A DNA stretch of 64,000 bases from Geomicrobium sp. JCM 19038 (GCF_000698125.1 NZ_BAXA01000011.1:1-64000), one strand, 5' to 3'; shown: positions 8,747 to 19,084, counted from the first letter of the stretch. Translations and numbers: made by a program. Notes: generated by a model not told the origin, from the letters alone.

Positions 8747-9844
8747 ATGCTTACTGTCGATATTGCCAATTCCATTATTAAAGAAACAGCATCTAAATTG
8801 CATTATCATATGAATATTATGGATGTGAACGGTGTCATCATTGCAAGTACAGACGATCGCCGTCTTTATACCGTTCATGAAGGTGCACAATCTGTGCTGG
8901 AAACAGGCACTCCTCTCATCGTAACGAACGAAGATGTAGTGCATTACCAGGATGTACGACCGGGCATCAATATGCCGATTTACTTTCAAGACGAATTAGT
9001 AGGGGTAGTTGGGATTACTGGGGAACCAGAACAAATCAAGGAACTCTCAGAAATGGCAAAGTTAACGACTGAACTGTTAATCAAGCAGAATTTTTTGATT
9101 TCGCATAAAGGGTGGTTACAAAATTCTAAGCAAACGATTCTAGAAGAAATTCTACTTTATAAAGGTTCATTAGCGGATATTACGAGCAAATTAGAGATTC
9201 TAGGATACGAGCTTCAATCCCCTTATTTACTGATCATGATTGAACCGAATGTCGCAGGTCTAAATAGAAAAGACTTTCTAACACATGTTGAGCAGTTTAT
9301 CGATACGACAAAAAGCTTTGTAACGTGCACAGAGATTAATCGATTTGCTGTGTTAACGTCTTCGATCTCATCTAAAAAGCTCGTCACGAGTGCGAAAAAA
9401 TTGTACACAGATTTACATCGGCATTATCCTGAACTACGAATGATGTATAGTCCAACCTTTCATCGATTAGATGAGACGAAAGGTCTCTTTGATGACTGTT
9501 GTATCGTGTTTGCAAATCTAAGGAACGTACCTGGCATGCTTGCCTATGAAGATTATGAAATGGACGTCTTATTGGCAGACGTCACCGAAGAACGGGCTCA
9601 CCATTTTACGTATCGCCTATTTGCATCGTTGAAAGAAAAAGAAATAGCGACGCTTGAAGCGTTTTTTGCTGAGAATGGAAGTAGCGAACAGACCGCAAGA
9701 CGATTGAAAATTCACCGCAACACGCTCAAATACCGGCTTGAAAACATTCATGAGAAAACGAAGTTGAATCCTAGAAATGTCCGTGAAGCATTTGAGCTTC
9801 AGCTCGCTCTAAAATTGTTGCGGTTGGATGTTGACTTAAAATGA
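8747..9844 (+). CDS. CdaR-type sugar-diacid regulator
   Basis: A 365-residue transcription factor. The N-terminal part (about 1-130) is a putative sugar-diacid recognition domain, the middle resembles a GGDEF-like CdaR domain, and the C-terminus is a HTH_30 domain (GSSEQTARRLKIHRNTLKYRLENI). The longer frame from 8657 is open, but GAGGTGGGAAGG lies just before the ATG at 8747 and family proteins start MLT-x-x-I-A. In enteric bacteria CdaR activates glucarate and glycerate genes. Divergent from the kdgT-lar operon, it is probably its specific regulator. Confidence 0.82.
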   Translation: MLTVDIANSIIKETASKLHYHMNIMDVNGVIIASTDDRRLYTVHEGAQSVLETGTPLIVTNEDVVHYQDVRPGINMPIYFQDELVGVVGITGEPEQIKELSEMAKLTTELLIKQNFLISHKGWLQNSKQTILEEILLYKGSLADITSKLEILGYELQSPYLLIMIEPNVAGLNRKDFLTHVEQFIDTTKSFVTCTEINRFAVLTSSISSKKLVTSAKKLYTDLHRHYPELRMMYSPTFHRLDETKGLFDDCCIVFANLRNVPGMLAYEDYEMDVLLADVTEERAHHFTYRLFASLKEKEIATLEAFFAENGSSEQTARRLKIHRNTLKYRLENIHEKTKLNPRNVREAFELQLALKLLRLDVDLK

Positions 9845-10206
9845 AAGTACACGCTTTAATCAATACTAACTTATTAAATTGATGTAAGTAATGTTGCCGA
9901 TCAATCTAATAGGAATGAAATACTAGAAACCTATGAATGATAGGTTTTGTGCAATTGCTCGCGGTTGGCTTAAGTATTTAGAAAGGTCTTAATGTACATT
10001 ATGTAGCGTGTAATTAGTTTGTTGATGTGTTTGTAAATCTAGAAGTGATCCCCCTTACTAATCATATTGCTTATTATTACCTAGCATTATAAATACAGCG
10101 TGGGTAGATTTCTTAATTACTAGAAATTTGTACATGCACACAAGCAAAAGAAAGAAAGGTGACTATACTATGAAATGATTAGATAAGTGAACAGGGGGGA
10201 AATGTC
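9845..10206 (+). other. gene-free stretch
   Basis: 362 AT-rich bases between the regulator and the beta-helix gene. No coding region, clear terminator or convincing promoter is seen; a GGGGGGA ribosome site at its right end belongs to the next gene. Confidence 0.6.
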
Positions 10207-12066
10207 ATGCTTGTCACAACGTTTGCTGAGCTACTGCTAGCATTGGCGATGCGTGAACCGGATATTATTATTGCAAATGACATAGAAATTATTAATGGAT
10301 TAGTGATTGATTACAATGTAACGATTCGAGGAGTCGACCCTTCGGTGGAGTTATTCCGATCAGTAGGTTTTACAGGAATAATGTTTAATGTCACAGCAAG
10401 TGGCACATTGAATCTACAAGACATAACCATTGATGGCAGCAATGTAACAGCGAGTCCGATGATTCGAAGCTTTGGGTTTGTTAATATCATAAATGCGAGT
10501 TTGCAAAATGCAACCTCCTTTCTTCAAGGATCAGCTATTGACATGGAAGCTAACACAACGAATTTAACAAACGTACAAGTAGCAAATTGTACTTCAACGG
10601 CTAATGGAGGAGCACTTTATGCTGGAGGAGCTTCAACGTTTACGATTGCAAATTCAAACCTAATAAATAATGTCGCTGGTCAAAACGGTGGAGCTATATT
10701 TATAAATTCATCATCTCAAATAGAGTGTATAAATACTGTCTTTAATAACAATAGAGCGACCGTTGCAGGCGGTGTAGTGTTTGCTAATTTGGATACGACG
10801 TTAGAGTTTAGGGATTGTCGTTTCAATTTCAATGAATCTGGTGACGGTGGTGCCATTTTTATCAATCCAAGATCAGAACTCATTGTGGCAGGAGGAGAGT
10901 TTGTTGCAAATACTTCAAGGTTAAATGGTGGAGCCATTTATTTAAATGCTGAATCGACGGGCTCGATCATTAGCAACTTTAGAAATAACTTTGCTCAATT
11001 TGGGGCAGGTATATTTGTAAACAATACGGCTAGAATGGGGATGGCAGAAAGCACTTTCATTGAGAATGAGGCGATTTTTGGTGGCGGTGGTGTTTTCTTT
11101 AATGGCTTTACTGCAGGTAATGTTTCAAACTGTACGTTTTTGAGTCAACGTGCGTCTCAAGGTGCAGCGATGTTTATTAATAATCAATCTCCAGTTGACC
11201 TTTCGAATTGCACGTTTACTGAGAATGTCGCAAACGACGATGGGGGAGCATTATTTGTCAATGACACTACTGTAAACGGAAGTGCGCTTTCCTTTATTCG
11301 TAACGTTAGCAACGTAGCTGGTGCGATATTTAATAATGGAACACTTACTCTGCAAAACACTCAATTCTTGGAGAACGAAGCTTTACTGCAAGGAGGAGCT
11401 ATAAGGAATAATGGCACACTAAATTTTCTTGTATTTAGCCAGTTTGAACAAAACGATGCTCCAGACGGTGCAGGAATTTACAATGCAGGCACATTAAACG
11501 TCCAAGGTATCGTGCGTGAGCCAAATAACTTCTTTATTGAGAGCATTGACAATGTTATACGAGTAACGGGACCGTTATTAAATGGAACTGTTTTTCAGTT
11601 AGAAGTCACGCCTTATGTATTTCCTGATCCAGAGCGAAGTCCAATTGTTGTAGGTGTCCCAACAGAAAGCTATCCAATACTAACAGAAACAGATCGGCAA
11701 ACAGTTATTAAACCAGTGTCTGGATTTGAAGATTGGACAGTAGAGTTGCTGAATAATCAAATCGTACTCGTTTTTAACCCAACCCCTACATTCACAATAA
11801 CCTATGTTGACGTTTTCGGAGACAATCCGAACCCAAGCACGTATCAACCTTCAGACCTTCCAATTGTTCTGCAAGCTCCTCAATCACCACCAGGCTTAGA
11901 GTTTATCGGATGGTTCGATGCCAATGGAAATCAAGTAGACGTTATTCCAATCGGAACTACGGGAGATCTTGTGTTGTTTGCTAGGTATCGAGAAGTGCCA
12001 GTTGTTAGTGGAAATCAAATCTTGCAAAACTCAGTCCGTGTCCGGTGTTGTAAAACAAAACGTTAA
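10207..12066 (+). CDS. right-handed beta-helix surface protein
   Basis: A 619-residue protein. The N-terminus (TFAELLLALAMREPDIIIANDIEI) resembles the cap of pectate-lyase-like adhesive domains. Residues about 60-450 are beta-helix coils with many copies of a G-G-A-[IL]-[FY]-x-N motif, as in chlamydial Pmp-type and other polymorphic surface proteins. Residues about 535-600 look like an InlB-type B-repeat (FTITYVDVFGDNP through FIGWFDANG). There is no signal peptide, TM anchor or LPXTG, so export is unexplained; deposition on the spore is one possibility. The last residues (RVRCCKTKR) are out of character, and the alternate frame stays open to a TGA at about 12090, so a terminal indel is possible. 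Confidence 0.7.
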   Translation: MLVTTFAELLLALAMREPDIIIANDIEIINGLVIDYNVTIRGVDPSVELFRSVGFTGIMFNVTASGTLNLQDITIDGSNVTASPMIRSFGFVNIINASLQNATSFLQGSAIDMEANTTNLTNVQVANCTSTANGGALYAGGASTFTIANSNLINNVAGQNGGAIFINSSSQIECINTVFNNNRATVAGGVVFANLDTTLEFRDCRFNFNESGDGGAIFINPRSELIVAGGEFVANTSRLNGGAIYLNAESTGSIISNFRNNFAQFGAGIFVNNTARMGMAESTFIENEAIFGGGGVFFNGFTAGNVSNCTFLSQRASQGAAMFINNQSPVDLSNCTFTENVANDDGGALFVNDTTVNGSALSFIRNVSNVAGAIFNNGTLTLQNTQFLENEALLQGGAIRNNGTLNFLVFSQFEQNDAPDGAGIYNAGTLNVQGIVREPNNFFIESIDNVIRVTGPLLNGTVFQLEVTPYVFPDPERSPIVVGVPTESYPILTETDRQTVIKPVSGFEDWTVELLNNQIVLVFNPTPTFTITYVDVFGDNPNPSTYQPSDLPIVLQAPQSPPGLEFIGWFDANGNQVDVIPIGTTGDLVLFARYREVPVVSGNQILQNSVRVRCCKTKR

Positions 12067-12159
12067 TAATGTTGTAATTATACAATGATTTAGCAGGAAT
12101 TAATGTTCTAATGCAAAGACGAAAACTAAGTTTGCAGAAAAAACTATCTATTATAACGC

Positions 12160-12194
12160 CAATCTGCCATTAGTTCGTGGCAGGTTGAATTTTA
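12160..12194 (+). terminator. terminator after the beta-helix gene
   Basis: A 10-bp stem with one G-U pair (CAATCTGCCA with TGGCAGGTTG, 8-base loop) followed by AATTTTA. Confidence 0.6.
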
Positions 12195-12278
12195 TAGGCT
12201 CTATGATAAATGTAAAGGGTTTACACACCACGTTGCAGATGCTTAGTGAAAATTCGATTGTGTTAGGAGATGTTAATG

Positions 12279-12704
12279 ATGCGCTCTTTCGTTTATGTCG
12301 TTGTGCTATTCCTCATTTTGAGTGCTTGTGAGGGAAGAGAAGAGGTTGGAGATGAACGAGGGGACATGAGTTTGTTAGAGAAAGACCTCGAGACAATTAT
12401 CATCACTGAGGTGGAAACGTTTAATGAGAGAGTACCGGACTCAACAGTCGCCATCGATGATCAAGAAGATATTGAAACGATTCAATCAATCATTGGTAAG
12501 GGACAGAGTTCTCGGCAACCGTCAATCAGTGATGTGGTTGACCCTGATTATGAGTTTGAGTTTGGTAAGTTGAACTATTATGTCTGGTTAAGTGAGAGTG
12601 GTGGATCGTTTCAAGATCAACGAGACAACGATCATATCTATCCGCTTTATAAAGTGGAATCACAAGAGATGTTAGAGATTGTGAAGGAAGCGTTAAACGA
12701 ATAA
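12279..12704 (+). CDS. small lipoprotein
   Basis: About 141 residues with a lipoprotein signal peptide ending in L-S-A-C, then a very acidic mature part. In-frame ATGs at 12270, 12276 and 12279 are possible; TAGGAG sits best for 12276 or 12279. The protein would be tethered to the outer face of the cell membrane. No domain was recognised. It ends in a strong hairpin shared with the convergent cysI. Confidence 0.6.
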   Translation: MRSFVYVVVLFLILSACEGREEVGDERGDMSLLEKDLETIIITEVETFNERVPDSTVAIDDQEDIETIQSIIGKGQSSRQPSISDVVDPDYEFEFGKLNYYVWLSESGGSFQDQRDNDHIYPLYKVESQEMLEIVKEALNE

Positions 12705-12741
12705 CCGCCAAACGAGTATATGCTCGTTTGGCGGTTTTGTT
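12703..12741 (+). terminator. terminator between the lipoprotein gene and cysI
   Basis: A perfect 14-bp stem (12703-12716 with 12723-12736) and 6-base loop followed by TTGTTT; it overlaps the lipoprotein stop codon. Confidence 0.88.
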
Positions 12742-12744
12742 TAA

Positions 12745-14463
12745 TTATTGATGAAAGTTCGTTCCGTCACTCGTCTCTTGGATATACCCGGCACGAATGA
12801 CGTAATCACCGAAATGTTCCTCGCTTTCTCGGTGTTTGCCATAGTCGATGAGAAGGGGGCGGAGAATGGAGAGAATCTCTTCTTCGCCAATATTCTCTTT
12901 GTACATTTTACTTAGGCGTTCGCCTTTAAAGCCTCCGCCAAGGTATAAGTTGTATTTGCCCGGTGCTTTACCAATAAAGCCAATTTCAGCTAGAGCTGCT
13001 CGAGAGCAACCGTTTGGACATCCGGACATGCGGATAACAATCTCTTTATTCCTGAGCCCCGCTTCGTTCACCGTCTCTTCTAGTTTATCAATGAGACTAG
13101 GAAGGTAGCGTTCTGATTCTGCCATTGCGAGTCCACAAGTAGGGAAGGAGACGCAAGCCATGGAACTTTTCCGTAAAGCAGATAACTGATCTTCTGCGAC
13201 AATGTTGTAATTCTCGAAGATGTCACGAATCGCTTTTTTCTTCGGCGCGGTGATGTTACTAATCACTAGATTCTGGTTGGCAGATAAGCGGAACTCCCCA
13301 GTGTGAATGTGGGCAATTTCTCTTAAAGCAGTCATTAAACGGTAATCGTCATCATCTTTAATCCGGCCATTTTGAATGAACAACGTATAGTTCCAACGGT
13401 TGTTCGCGCCTTTAACCCAGCCGTAACGATCGCCGTTATGAGTGAAATTAAACGGTTTGGATTCAGCGAGTTCATACCCGAGGCGTTCGTGTAATTCAGC
13501 TTTTAACCAATCGACTCCTCGAGCATCAATTGTATATTTGAATCGTGCGTATTTTCGTTCGTTGCGATTGCCGTAATCTCGTTGAATTGTGATGAGTTTT
13601 TCTGAGAGATCCGTTACTTGTTCAGGAGTACAAAAACCGATCATTCGAGACAGTTGAGGGTACGTGTTCTCATCTCCGTGAGTCATCCCCATTCCTCCGC
13701 CAACACTCACGTTAAACCCGATCAGTTGATCGTTCTCGATAATCGCGATGAGCCCGATATCTTGTGAGAACACATCCACATCGTTAGAAGGAGGGATTGC
13801 GATCCCCATTTTAAATTTTCGAGGTAAGTACAGTTTTCCATACATCGGTTCTTGCTCATCTTCTTTGCTACTCGCTACTTTTTCCTCTCCAAGCCAGATC
13901 TCATGATAAGCCCTCGTTCTTGGGGAGAGGTATTCACTCAGTTTGCTCGCCCATTCATAGACTTCTTGGTGAACAGAAGAGAGGTCTGGATTTGGGTTCA
14001 ACATCACATTGCGGTTTACATCACCGCAGGCGGCTAACGTGTCCATTAACGATTCATTAATAGCATGAATCGTTTCTTTCATGTTCCACTTGATGATGCC
14101 GTGGATTTGAAACGCTTGACGTGTCGTCAGCTTTAGCGTCCCATTCCCGTATTGAGTGGCTAACTCATCCATGGCGAGCCATTGTGTAGGTGTGGCAACC
14201 CCACCAGGGGCACGAACGCGCACCATAAATTGGTGAGCTGGTTCGAGCTTTTGTTTTCGCCGTTCGTTTCTAAGATCTCGGTCGTCTTGCAAGTAACTTC
14301 CGTGAAACTTCATTAAACGATTGTCTTCGTCAGGTATGCCAGCGGTAATAGGATTGGCGAGTGTTTCCTCGAGTGTTCCTCGCAAATAGTTGCTCTTTTC
14401 TTTAATTTCTTCGACATCACTAGGAGGACCGTTTTGAATGTGTACATTGTTCTCGTTCGCCAT
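12745..14463 (-). CDS. cysI: sulfite reductase hemoprotein (beta subunit)
   Basis: 572 residues, full length for CysI, the siroheme and 4Fe-4S subunit that reduces sulfite to sulfide with six electrons from CysJ. The four cluster/siroheme cysteines are visible in C-V-S-F-P-T-C (about residue 434) and C-P-N-G-C (about 478). The two ferredoxin-like repeats of the family are present ([25 protein letters not shown]). It follows cysJ by 15 bases in one operon. Cytoplasmic. Confidence 0.95.
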   Translation of the reverse strand: MANENNVHIQNGPPSDVEEIKEKSNYLRGTLEETLANPITAGIPDEDNRLMKFHGSYLQDDRDLRNERRKQKLEPAHQFMVRVRAPGGVATPTQWLAMDELATQYGNGTLKLTTRQAFQIHGIIKWNMKETIHAINESLMDTLAACGDVNRNVMLNPNPDLSSVHQEVYEWASKLSEYLSPRTRAYHEIWLGEEKVASSKEDEQEPMYGKLYLPRKFKMGIAIPPSNDVDVFSQDIGLIAIIENDQLIGFNVSVGGGMGMTHGDENTYPQLSRMIGFCTPEQVTDLSEKLITIQRDYGNRNERKYARFKYTIDARGVDWLKAELHERLGYELAESKPFNFTHNGDRYGWVKGANNRWNYTLFIQNGRIKDDDDYRLMTALREIAHIHTGEFRLSANQNLVISNITAPKKKAIRDIFENYNIVAEDQLSALRKSSMACVSFPTCGLAMAESERYLPSLIDKLEETVNEAGLRNKEIVIRMSGCPNGCSRAALAEIGFIGKAPGKYNLYLGGGFKGERLSKMYKENIGEEEILSILRPLLIDYGKHRESEEHFGDYVIRAGYIQETSDGTNFHQ

Positions 14464-14478
14464 TATTTTTCACCTCGT

Positions 14479-16290
14479 TTAGTAGACATCTCGTTGATAT
14501 CGTTGTTCTTGTTGCAACTTCTTTAAAAAGCTGTCTGCTTCCTCTGTCGTATAATTGCCTTCCTCAGCGATAATCTCTGTTAAGGTAGCGTGGACGTCTT
14601 GTGCCATTTGTTTTTCATCTCCGCACACATAAATCGTTGCGCCTGCATCAATCCAGTTATACAATTCCTTCGATTGTTCTTTCATACGGTGTTGAACATA
14701 TATTTTTTCATCGGTATCCCGTGAGAACGCAACGTCCATTTTCGTAAGCGTCCCGTTTGAAAGCCAACGTTGCCAGTCAACTTGATATAGAAAATCAGTC
14801 ACAAAATGTTGATCACCAAAAAATAACCACGATTTCCCTGAAGCATCAAGTTCTTCGCGTTCTTCAAGAAAGCTTCGGTATGGTGCCACGCCAGTCCCAG
14901 GTCCGACCATAATAATGGGAGCATCAGGATCGATAGGAAGACGGAAATTATCATTCTTTTGCACGAAAATTGGAAGGGCACCGCCAACTTCTGTACGCTC
15001 CGCACATTGAACGGAACAAACGCCACTTCGCGCTCGCTCATTTAGATCATAACGAACGGCAGAGACCGTCAAATGAACTTCATCTTCATTCGCCAAATGA
15101 CTACTTGCAATTGAATAAAGGCGCGGCGGGATTTTTCTAAGTGTGGCAACAAATTCTTCTGCAGACGTTTGAATGGGTCCGAAATCTTTGATGTAATCAA
15201 TAAGATCACGACCTTCTAGATAATCACGCAATTGATCTTGATTTCCTTCTCGAATTAAATCATCTACGTCTTCTTCATTCATCCACTGCTTTGTTTTAGT
15301 AAGAAGAGGCTTCGTTAATACAGTAATTTCATACTGTTTAAGTAGTGCTTCTCTTAGCGAAACGGTGTCATTGTTTTTATTGATCGTCACTTCAAGATTG
15401 CCATCCCAATTCGTAAGCTCAAGTAATTGATGAACGATCAACTCGTCATTTTCAGGGAAAATACCGATGCTATCACCGGGAGAAAAGGTAAAACCAGAGT
15501 CTTCAAGTGACAGCTCAATGTGCCGAGTTTCTTTGTTCGATCCTCGTCCATTTAAATTAATATTCTCAAGCACTTCAGCATGGTATGGGTTGCTTCTTGA
15601 GTACTGACTTGGAGGGTTCTCGGTTAATGGTGTCAGTGACGTTGATGGGGCTTTAGCTGATTGTTGATTATCAGACATTTTCGTGACCACTTCGTTTACC
15701 CATTCGTTCGCCACTTCTTCAAAATCCACATCACAGTCTGCTCTTTGGACGATGCGTTCTCCGCCGAGTTTTTCGAATAAGTCATCCAGTTCTTTTCCCG
15801 TTTGACAAAAGAATTCATACGACTCATCGCCAAGTGATAGAACGGAGAATTGTACGCCGTCTAGCTTCGGCATTTTGCGGCTAAATGCATGTTCATAAAA
15901 TCCAATCGCATTGTCTGGAGGTTCACCTTCACCGTGGGTACTAATGATGAGGAAAAGTCGCTCCACAGACTTAAGTTCTTTCGTTTTGTAATCTCTCATT
16001 GAGTGTAGATCCGCATCAATTCCGATTTCTTGGAGTCGCAGAGCGAGTGTTTCAGCAACGCTTTGAGAATTCCCCGTTTGTGATCCATAGAGGACGGTCG
16101 CATTGATGGGGCTGTGATCGCTCAAGGCAGGTTCGGTAGAAGATGTGGGTACTACTTCGCTTGCAAAAGATTGTGCGCTTATGTATCCACTCAACCAAAT
16201 TTTCTGTTCTGCTGACAGTGTTGGTAGCAATTGATTTAACAGCTGTACTTGTTCTTCAGTAAAAGGACTAGAAGTTGTCTTAAGATGCAA
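14479..16290 (-). CDS. cysJ: sulfite reductase flavoprotein (alpha subunit)
   Basis: 603 residues. Flavodoxin domain binding FMN (YGSQTGNSQSVAETL, about residues 68-82), an FAD-binding domain (RLYSIASS; V-C-S-V-Q) and an NADPH-binding C-terminal domain (GPGTGVAPYRSF), ending in the typical Y-Q-R-D-V-Y. It passes electrons from NADPH to CysI. The start is TTG, with AAGGGGG eight bases upstream; no better start is in frame. Its promoter and a nearby inverted repeat lie in the divergent region with cysH. Confidence 0.95.
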   Translation of the reverse strand: MHLKTTSSPFTEEQVQLLNQLLPTLSAEQKIWLSGYISAQSFASEVVPTSSTEPALSDHSPINATVLYGSQTGNSQSVAETLALRLQEIGIDADLHSMRDYKTKELKSVERLFLIISTHGEGEPPDNAIGFYEHAFSRKMPKLDGVQFSVLSLGDESYEFFCQTGKELDDLFEKLGGERIVQRADCDVDFEEVANEWVNEVVTKMSDNQQSAKAPSTSLTPLTENPPSQYSRSNPYHAEVLENINLNGRGSNKETRHIELSLEDSGFTFSPGDSIGIFPENDELIVHQLLELTNWDGNLEVTINKNNDTVSLREALLKQYEITVLTKPLLTKTKQWMNEEDVDDLIREGNQDQLRDYLEGRDLIDYIKDFGPIQTSAEEFVATLRKIPPRLYSIASSHLANEDEVHLTVSAVRYDLNERARSGVCSVQCAERTEVGGALPIFVQKNDNFRLPIDPDAPIIMVGPGTGVAPYRSFLEEREELDASGKSWLFFGDQHFVTDFLYQVDWQRWLSNGTLTKMDVAFSRDTDEKIYVQHRMKEQSKELYNWIDAGATIYVCGDEKQMAQDVHATLTEIIAEEGNYTTEEADSFLKKLQQEQRYQRDVY

Positions 16291-16356
16291 TGAAGTTCCC
16301 CCTTAGTCGTGGTTGAATTCCGGAAGATGAAATGGAATGTTCTTACAATTATAAAT

Positions 16357-16393
16357 TTAGCACAATGTTATGCTAACTAAACAAAGTTGTCAA
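16357..16393 (-). promoter_or_regulatory. cysJ promoter with inverted repeat over the -10 box
   Basis: On the minus strand, TTGACA (16388-16393), a 17-base spacer and TAACAT (16365-16370). The -10 box sits in the spacer of a perfect inverted repeat TTAGCA-N8-TGCTAA (16357-16376). Its T-N11-A-like layout fits a LysR-type operator; in Bacillus subtilis cysJI is controlled by the LysR regulator CysL. Binding is inferred. Confidence 0.6.
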
Positions 16394-16553
16394 GTTGGTT
16401 TTATGGAATATTAAGAGAGTGAAGAGGACTTCGCAAGCATACCATTGAGTAAGGAAGTAGATTAAGATGTGATCGTAGTAGGGGTTTTTATCGTTTTAAG
16501 GCTTTTTATGAGAAGAATTAAGAAATTCTTTTCGTTTGAATTTACATTTTATT

Positions 16554-16582
16554 TTGACAAAGATTGCATAGGAATGTAGAAT
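16554..16582 (+). promoter_or_regulatory. promoter of the cysH operon
   Basis: Consensus -35 TTGACA (16554-16559), 17-base spacer and -10 TAGAAT (16577-16582), about 50 bases before the cysH start. No S-box or other known leader RNA is visible in the short 5' region. Confidence 0.8.
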
Positions 16583-16633
16583 CACTGTAAAACATATCCA
16601 TTTACTAAGAATATTGTGAGGAAGTGGAAGTTC

Positions 16634-17358
16634 ATGAGTGTTCGCTATCATACCGCTCAACATGAAGACTATGAAACGTTGAATCGAAAGCTTCATAACA
16701 AAGATAGTCTAGATGTGCTGAAATGGGCCGATCATTCATTTGGGAACCGGCTCATCTATGCGTGTAGCTTTGGTGCAGAAGCGATGGTGCTCCTTGATTT
16801 ACTTTCCAAAGTGCAAAAAGATGCAAGGATCTTGTTTTTAGATACGGACTTTCATTTCAAAGAGACGAAACAACTGATTGAACGAGTGGAAAAGCGTTAC
16901 CCATCGTTTGAGATCACACAAGCGAAGCCGGCGTTAACACCAGTAGAACAGGCGAATGTCCATGGAGACCGGCTGTGGGAGACGAATCCAGACTTGTGTT
17001 GCCAAATGAGGAAATTAGACGTGCTTGAACACCATTTACAACCTTACGACGCTTGGTTATCTGGTCTAAGACGTGAGCAATCGCCAACGCGTGCGAATAC
17101 GGAATATGTGAATGCAGATCACAAGTTTCAGAAAATCAAAGTCTGTCCGCTCATTCATTGGACAGAAGAAGAAATTTGGATGTACATCCGTTTGCATCAA
17201 CTTCCTTACAACGAGCTTCATGATCAGCATTACCCAAGTATTGGGTGTACACACTGTACTCGACCCGTGTTACCCGGTGAAGATGAGCGAGCAGGACGGT
17301 GGCAGGTACTGGCAAGACAGAGTGTGGTTTGCATACAGAAGGAGGACGTCAGACGTGA
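16634..17358 (+). CDS. cysH: APS/PAPS reductase (3' end frameshifted)
   Basis: Reduces activated sulfate to sulfite. The start at the ATG at 16634 follows AGGAAGTGG; a GTG at 16616 is less likely. PP-loop-like core ([16 protein letters not shown]) and iron-sulfur cysteine pairs ([14 protein letters not shown]) indicate the 4Fe-4S class. Near 17302-17305 one base is missing (probably GGG read as GG). As written the protein ends in an unrelated tail; with the base restored it ends [10 protein letters not shown], which contains the catalytic cysteine, and its TGA at 17356 overlaps the GTG start of sat. I therefore give the corrected end. Confidence 0.88.
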
Positions 17359-18473
17359 AGTTAGTAAATCGATATCAACCGAATAAAGAAGTGCAGCACA
17401 TTACAAAAACAATCGATTTGGACGCTTTTGCACTTTCAGATTTAGAATTGCTTGGAATTGGTGGCTTTAGTCCGTTAACAGGATTCCTTAATAAGGATGA
17501 TTATGAAACCGTTGTTCAATCGATGCGGCTTGCATCCGGTGAACCGTGGAGTGTTCCAATTACGCTTCCTGCTTCAAACGCTTCCTCCGTCAATGTAGGA
17601 GAAGAGGTGCGACTCGTCTATAACGATGTAACGTATGGAGTGCTCACTGTTGAATCAGTCTATGAACCTGATAAAACGGTAGAAGCAGAACAAGTCTATC
17701 GAACGAATGATCACGCACATCCTGGTGTTGCGAAATTATATGTTCGACCGAATGTTTACGTTGGGGGAGAAATCGTTCTCACGAAGAAAATCGAACGCGA
17801 AGAATTTGCAGAAGATTATTTGACTCCTCAGGAAACGCGACAGGCTTTTCATGAGAATGGATGGAAAACAGTCGTTGGATTTCAAACGAGGAATCCGGTA
17901 CATCGTGCGCATGAATATATTCAAAAAGCCGCATTAGAGACGATTGATGGCTTATTTTTAAATCCGCTTGTTGGGGAAACGAAAGAAGGAGACATTCCAG
18001 CAAACGTAAGAATGGAAAGTTACAAAGTGTTGCTTGAACGATATTATCCACAAAATCGTGTTCACTTGTCTGTTTTCCCAGCTGCTATGCGTTATGCGGG
18101 TCCTAGAGAAGCCATTTTTCATGCGCTCGTTCGTAGAAATTATGGGTGTACGCATTTTATTGTCGGTCGCGATCATGCAGGAGTGGGTGATTATTACGGG
18201 ACGTATGATGCGCAAGAGATTTTCAAAGAATTTGAAGAAGGAGAATTAGGAATTACTCCATTGTTATTCGAGCATAGTTTTTACTGCAAAGCATGCGATA
18301 ACATGGCTTCACATAAAACGTGCCCTCATGATCGCTCAGAACATGTCATTCTATCGGGTACAAAAGTGCGCGAAATGCTCAGTAACCAAGTCCTACCTCC
18401 TAAGGAATTCAGTCGAAAAGAAGTGATTGAAGTACTTATAAAAGGAGAAACGAACAAAGAGGTGAAGTCATGA
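17355..18473 (+). CDS. sat: ATP sulfurylase
   Basis: 372 residues from the GTG at 17355, which follows GGAGGA and overlaps the corrected cysH stop. It adenylates sulfate to APS. The family motifs [12 protein letters not shown] (about residue 178), GRDHAG and a [15 protein letters not shown] zinc-type cysteine set are visible. An open frame extends upstream to 17112 but is a shadow of cysH. The stop overlaps the cysC start as ATGA. Confidence 0.95.
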   Translation: MKLVNRYQPNKEVQHITKTIDLDAFALSDLELLGIGGFSPLTGFLNKDDYETVVQSMRLASGEPWSVPITLPASNASSVNVGEEVRLVYNDVTYGVLTVESVYEPDKTVEAEQVYRTNDHAHPGVAKLYVRPNVYVGGEIVLTKKIEREEFAEDYLTPQETRQAFHENGWKTVVGFQTRNPVHRAHEYIQKAALETIDGLFLNPLVGETKEGDIPANVRMESYKVLLERYYPQNRVHLSVFPAAMRYAGPREAIFHALVRRNYGCTHFIVGRDHAGVGDYYGTYDAQEIFKEFEEGELGITPLLFEHSFYCKACDNMASHKTCPHDRSEHVILSGTKVREMLSNQVLPPKEFSRKEVIEVLIKGETNKEVKS

Positions 18474-19084
18474 GCGACCAAAACATCGTATGGCATGAGA
18501 CGAGTGTTACGAAGGAAGAGCGTCAACAGCGAAGCGGAGCGAAGAGCTGTGTGTTGTGGTTTACCGGCCTGTCTGGTTCTGGTAAATCTACGCTTGCAAA
18601 TGGGATTAATCTAGAACTCTTTCGACGTAACTTGGCGGGATATGTGTTAGACGGAGATAACGTTCGGCATGGCTTAAATGCTGATCTCGGGTTTAGTGAT
18701 GAAGATCGAGTTGAGAACATCCGCCGCATTGGAGAGGTATCGAAGTTGTTTGTGGATGCAGGAGTCATCGTATCTACGGCATTTATCTCACCGTTCCGAG
18801 AGGATCGTCACCTCGTTCGTGAACGCTTTAAGGAAGATGAATTTATTGAAATTTATGTCGAATGCCCATTGCATGCATGTGAAGAGCGAGATGTGAAAGG
18901 GTTATATAAAAAGGCGCGAGAGGGAATGATCCCGAATTTCACAGGAATTAGCTCGCCATATGAACCACCTATACAGCCAGAAATTACAATCAATACGGAC
19001 GTTTTAAGTGTCGAAGAAGGCGTTTTGAAGATTGTTCAGTACTTAGATCAACACAACTACATTGTGAGGCAAGCCGATGAGTAA
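18470..19084 (+). CDS. cysC: APS kinase
   Basis: 204 residues. Phosphorylates APS to PAPS with ATP. The P-loop GLSGSGKST (about residues 33-41), DGDNVRHGL and the FISPFREDR and [10 protein letters not shown] motifs of CysC are clear. It overlaps both neighbours by a few bases, as expected in a tightly packed operon. Cytoplasmic. Confidence 0.95.
   Translation: MSDQNIVWHETSVTKEERQQRSGAKSCVLWFTGLSGSGKSTLANGINLELFRRNLAGYVLDGDNVRHGLNADLGFSDEDRVENIRRIGEVSKLFVDAGVIVSTAFISPFREDRHLVRERFKEDEFIEIYVECPLHACEERDVKGLYKKAREGMIPNFTGISSPYEPPIQPEITINTDVLSVEEGVLKIVQYLDQHNYIVRQADE

Noticed and set aside
16291-16633. S-box riboswitch before the cysH operon
   Set aside because: Bacillus cysH-type operons can carry one, but none of the conserved S-box blocks is present here; the leader is only about 50 bases.
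17112-17354. N-terminal extension of sat
   Set aside because: The extra 81 codons lie inside cysH and have no ribosome site; GGAGGA before the GTG at 17355 marks the start.
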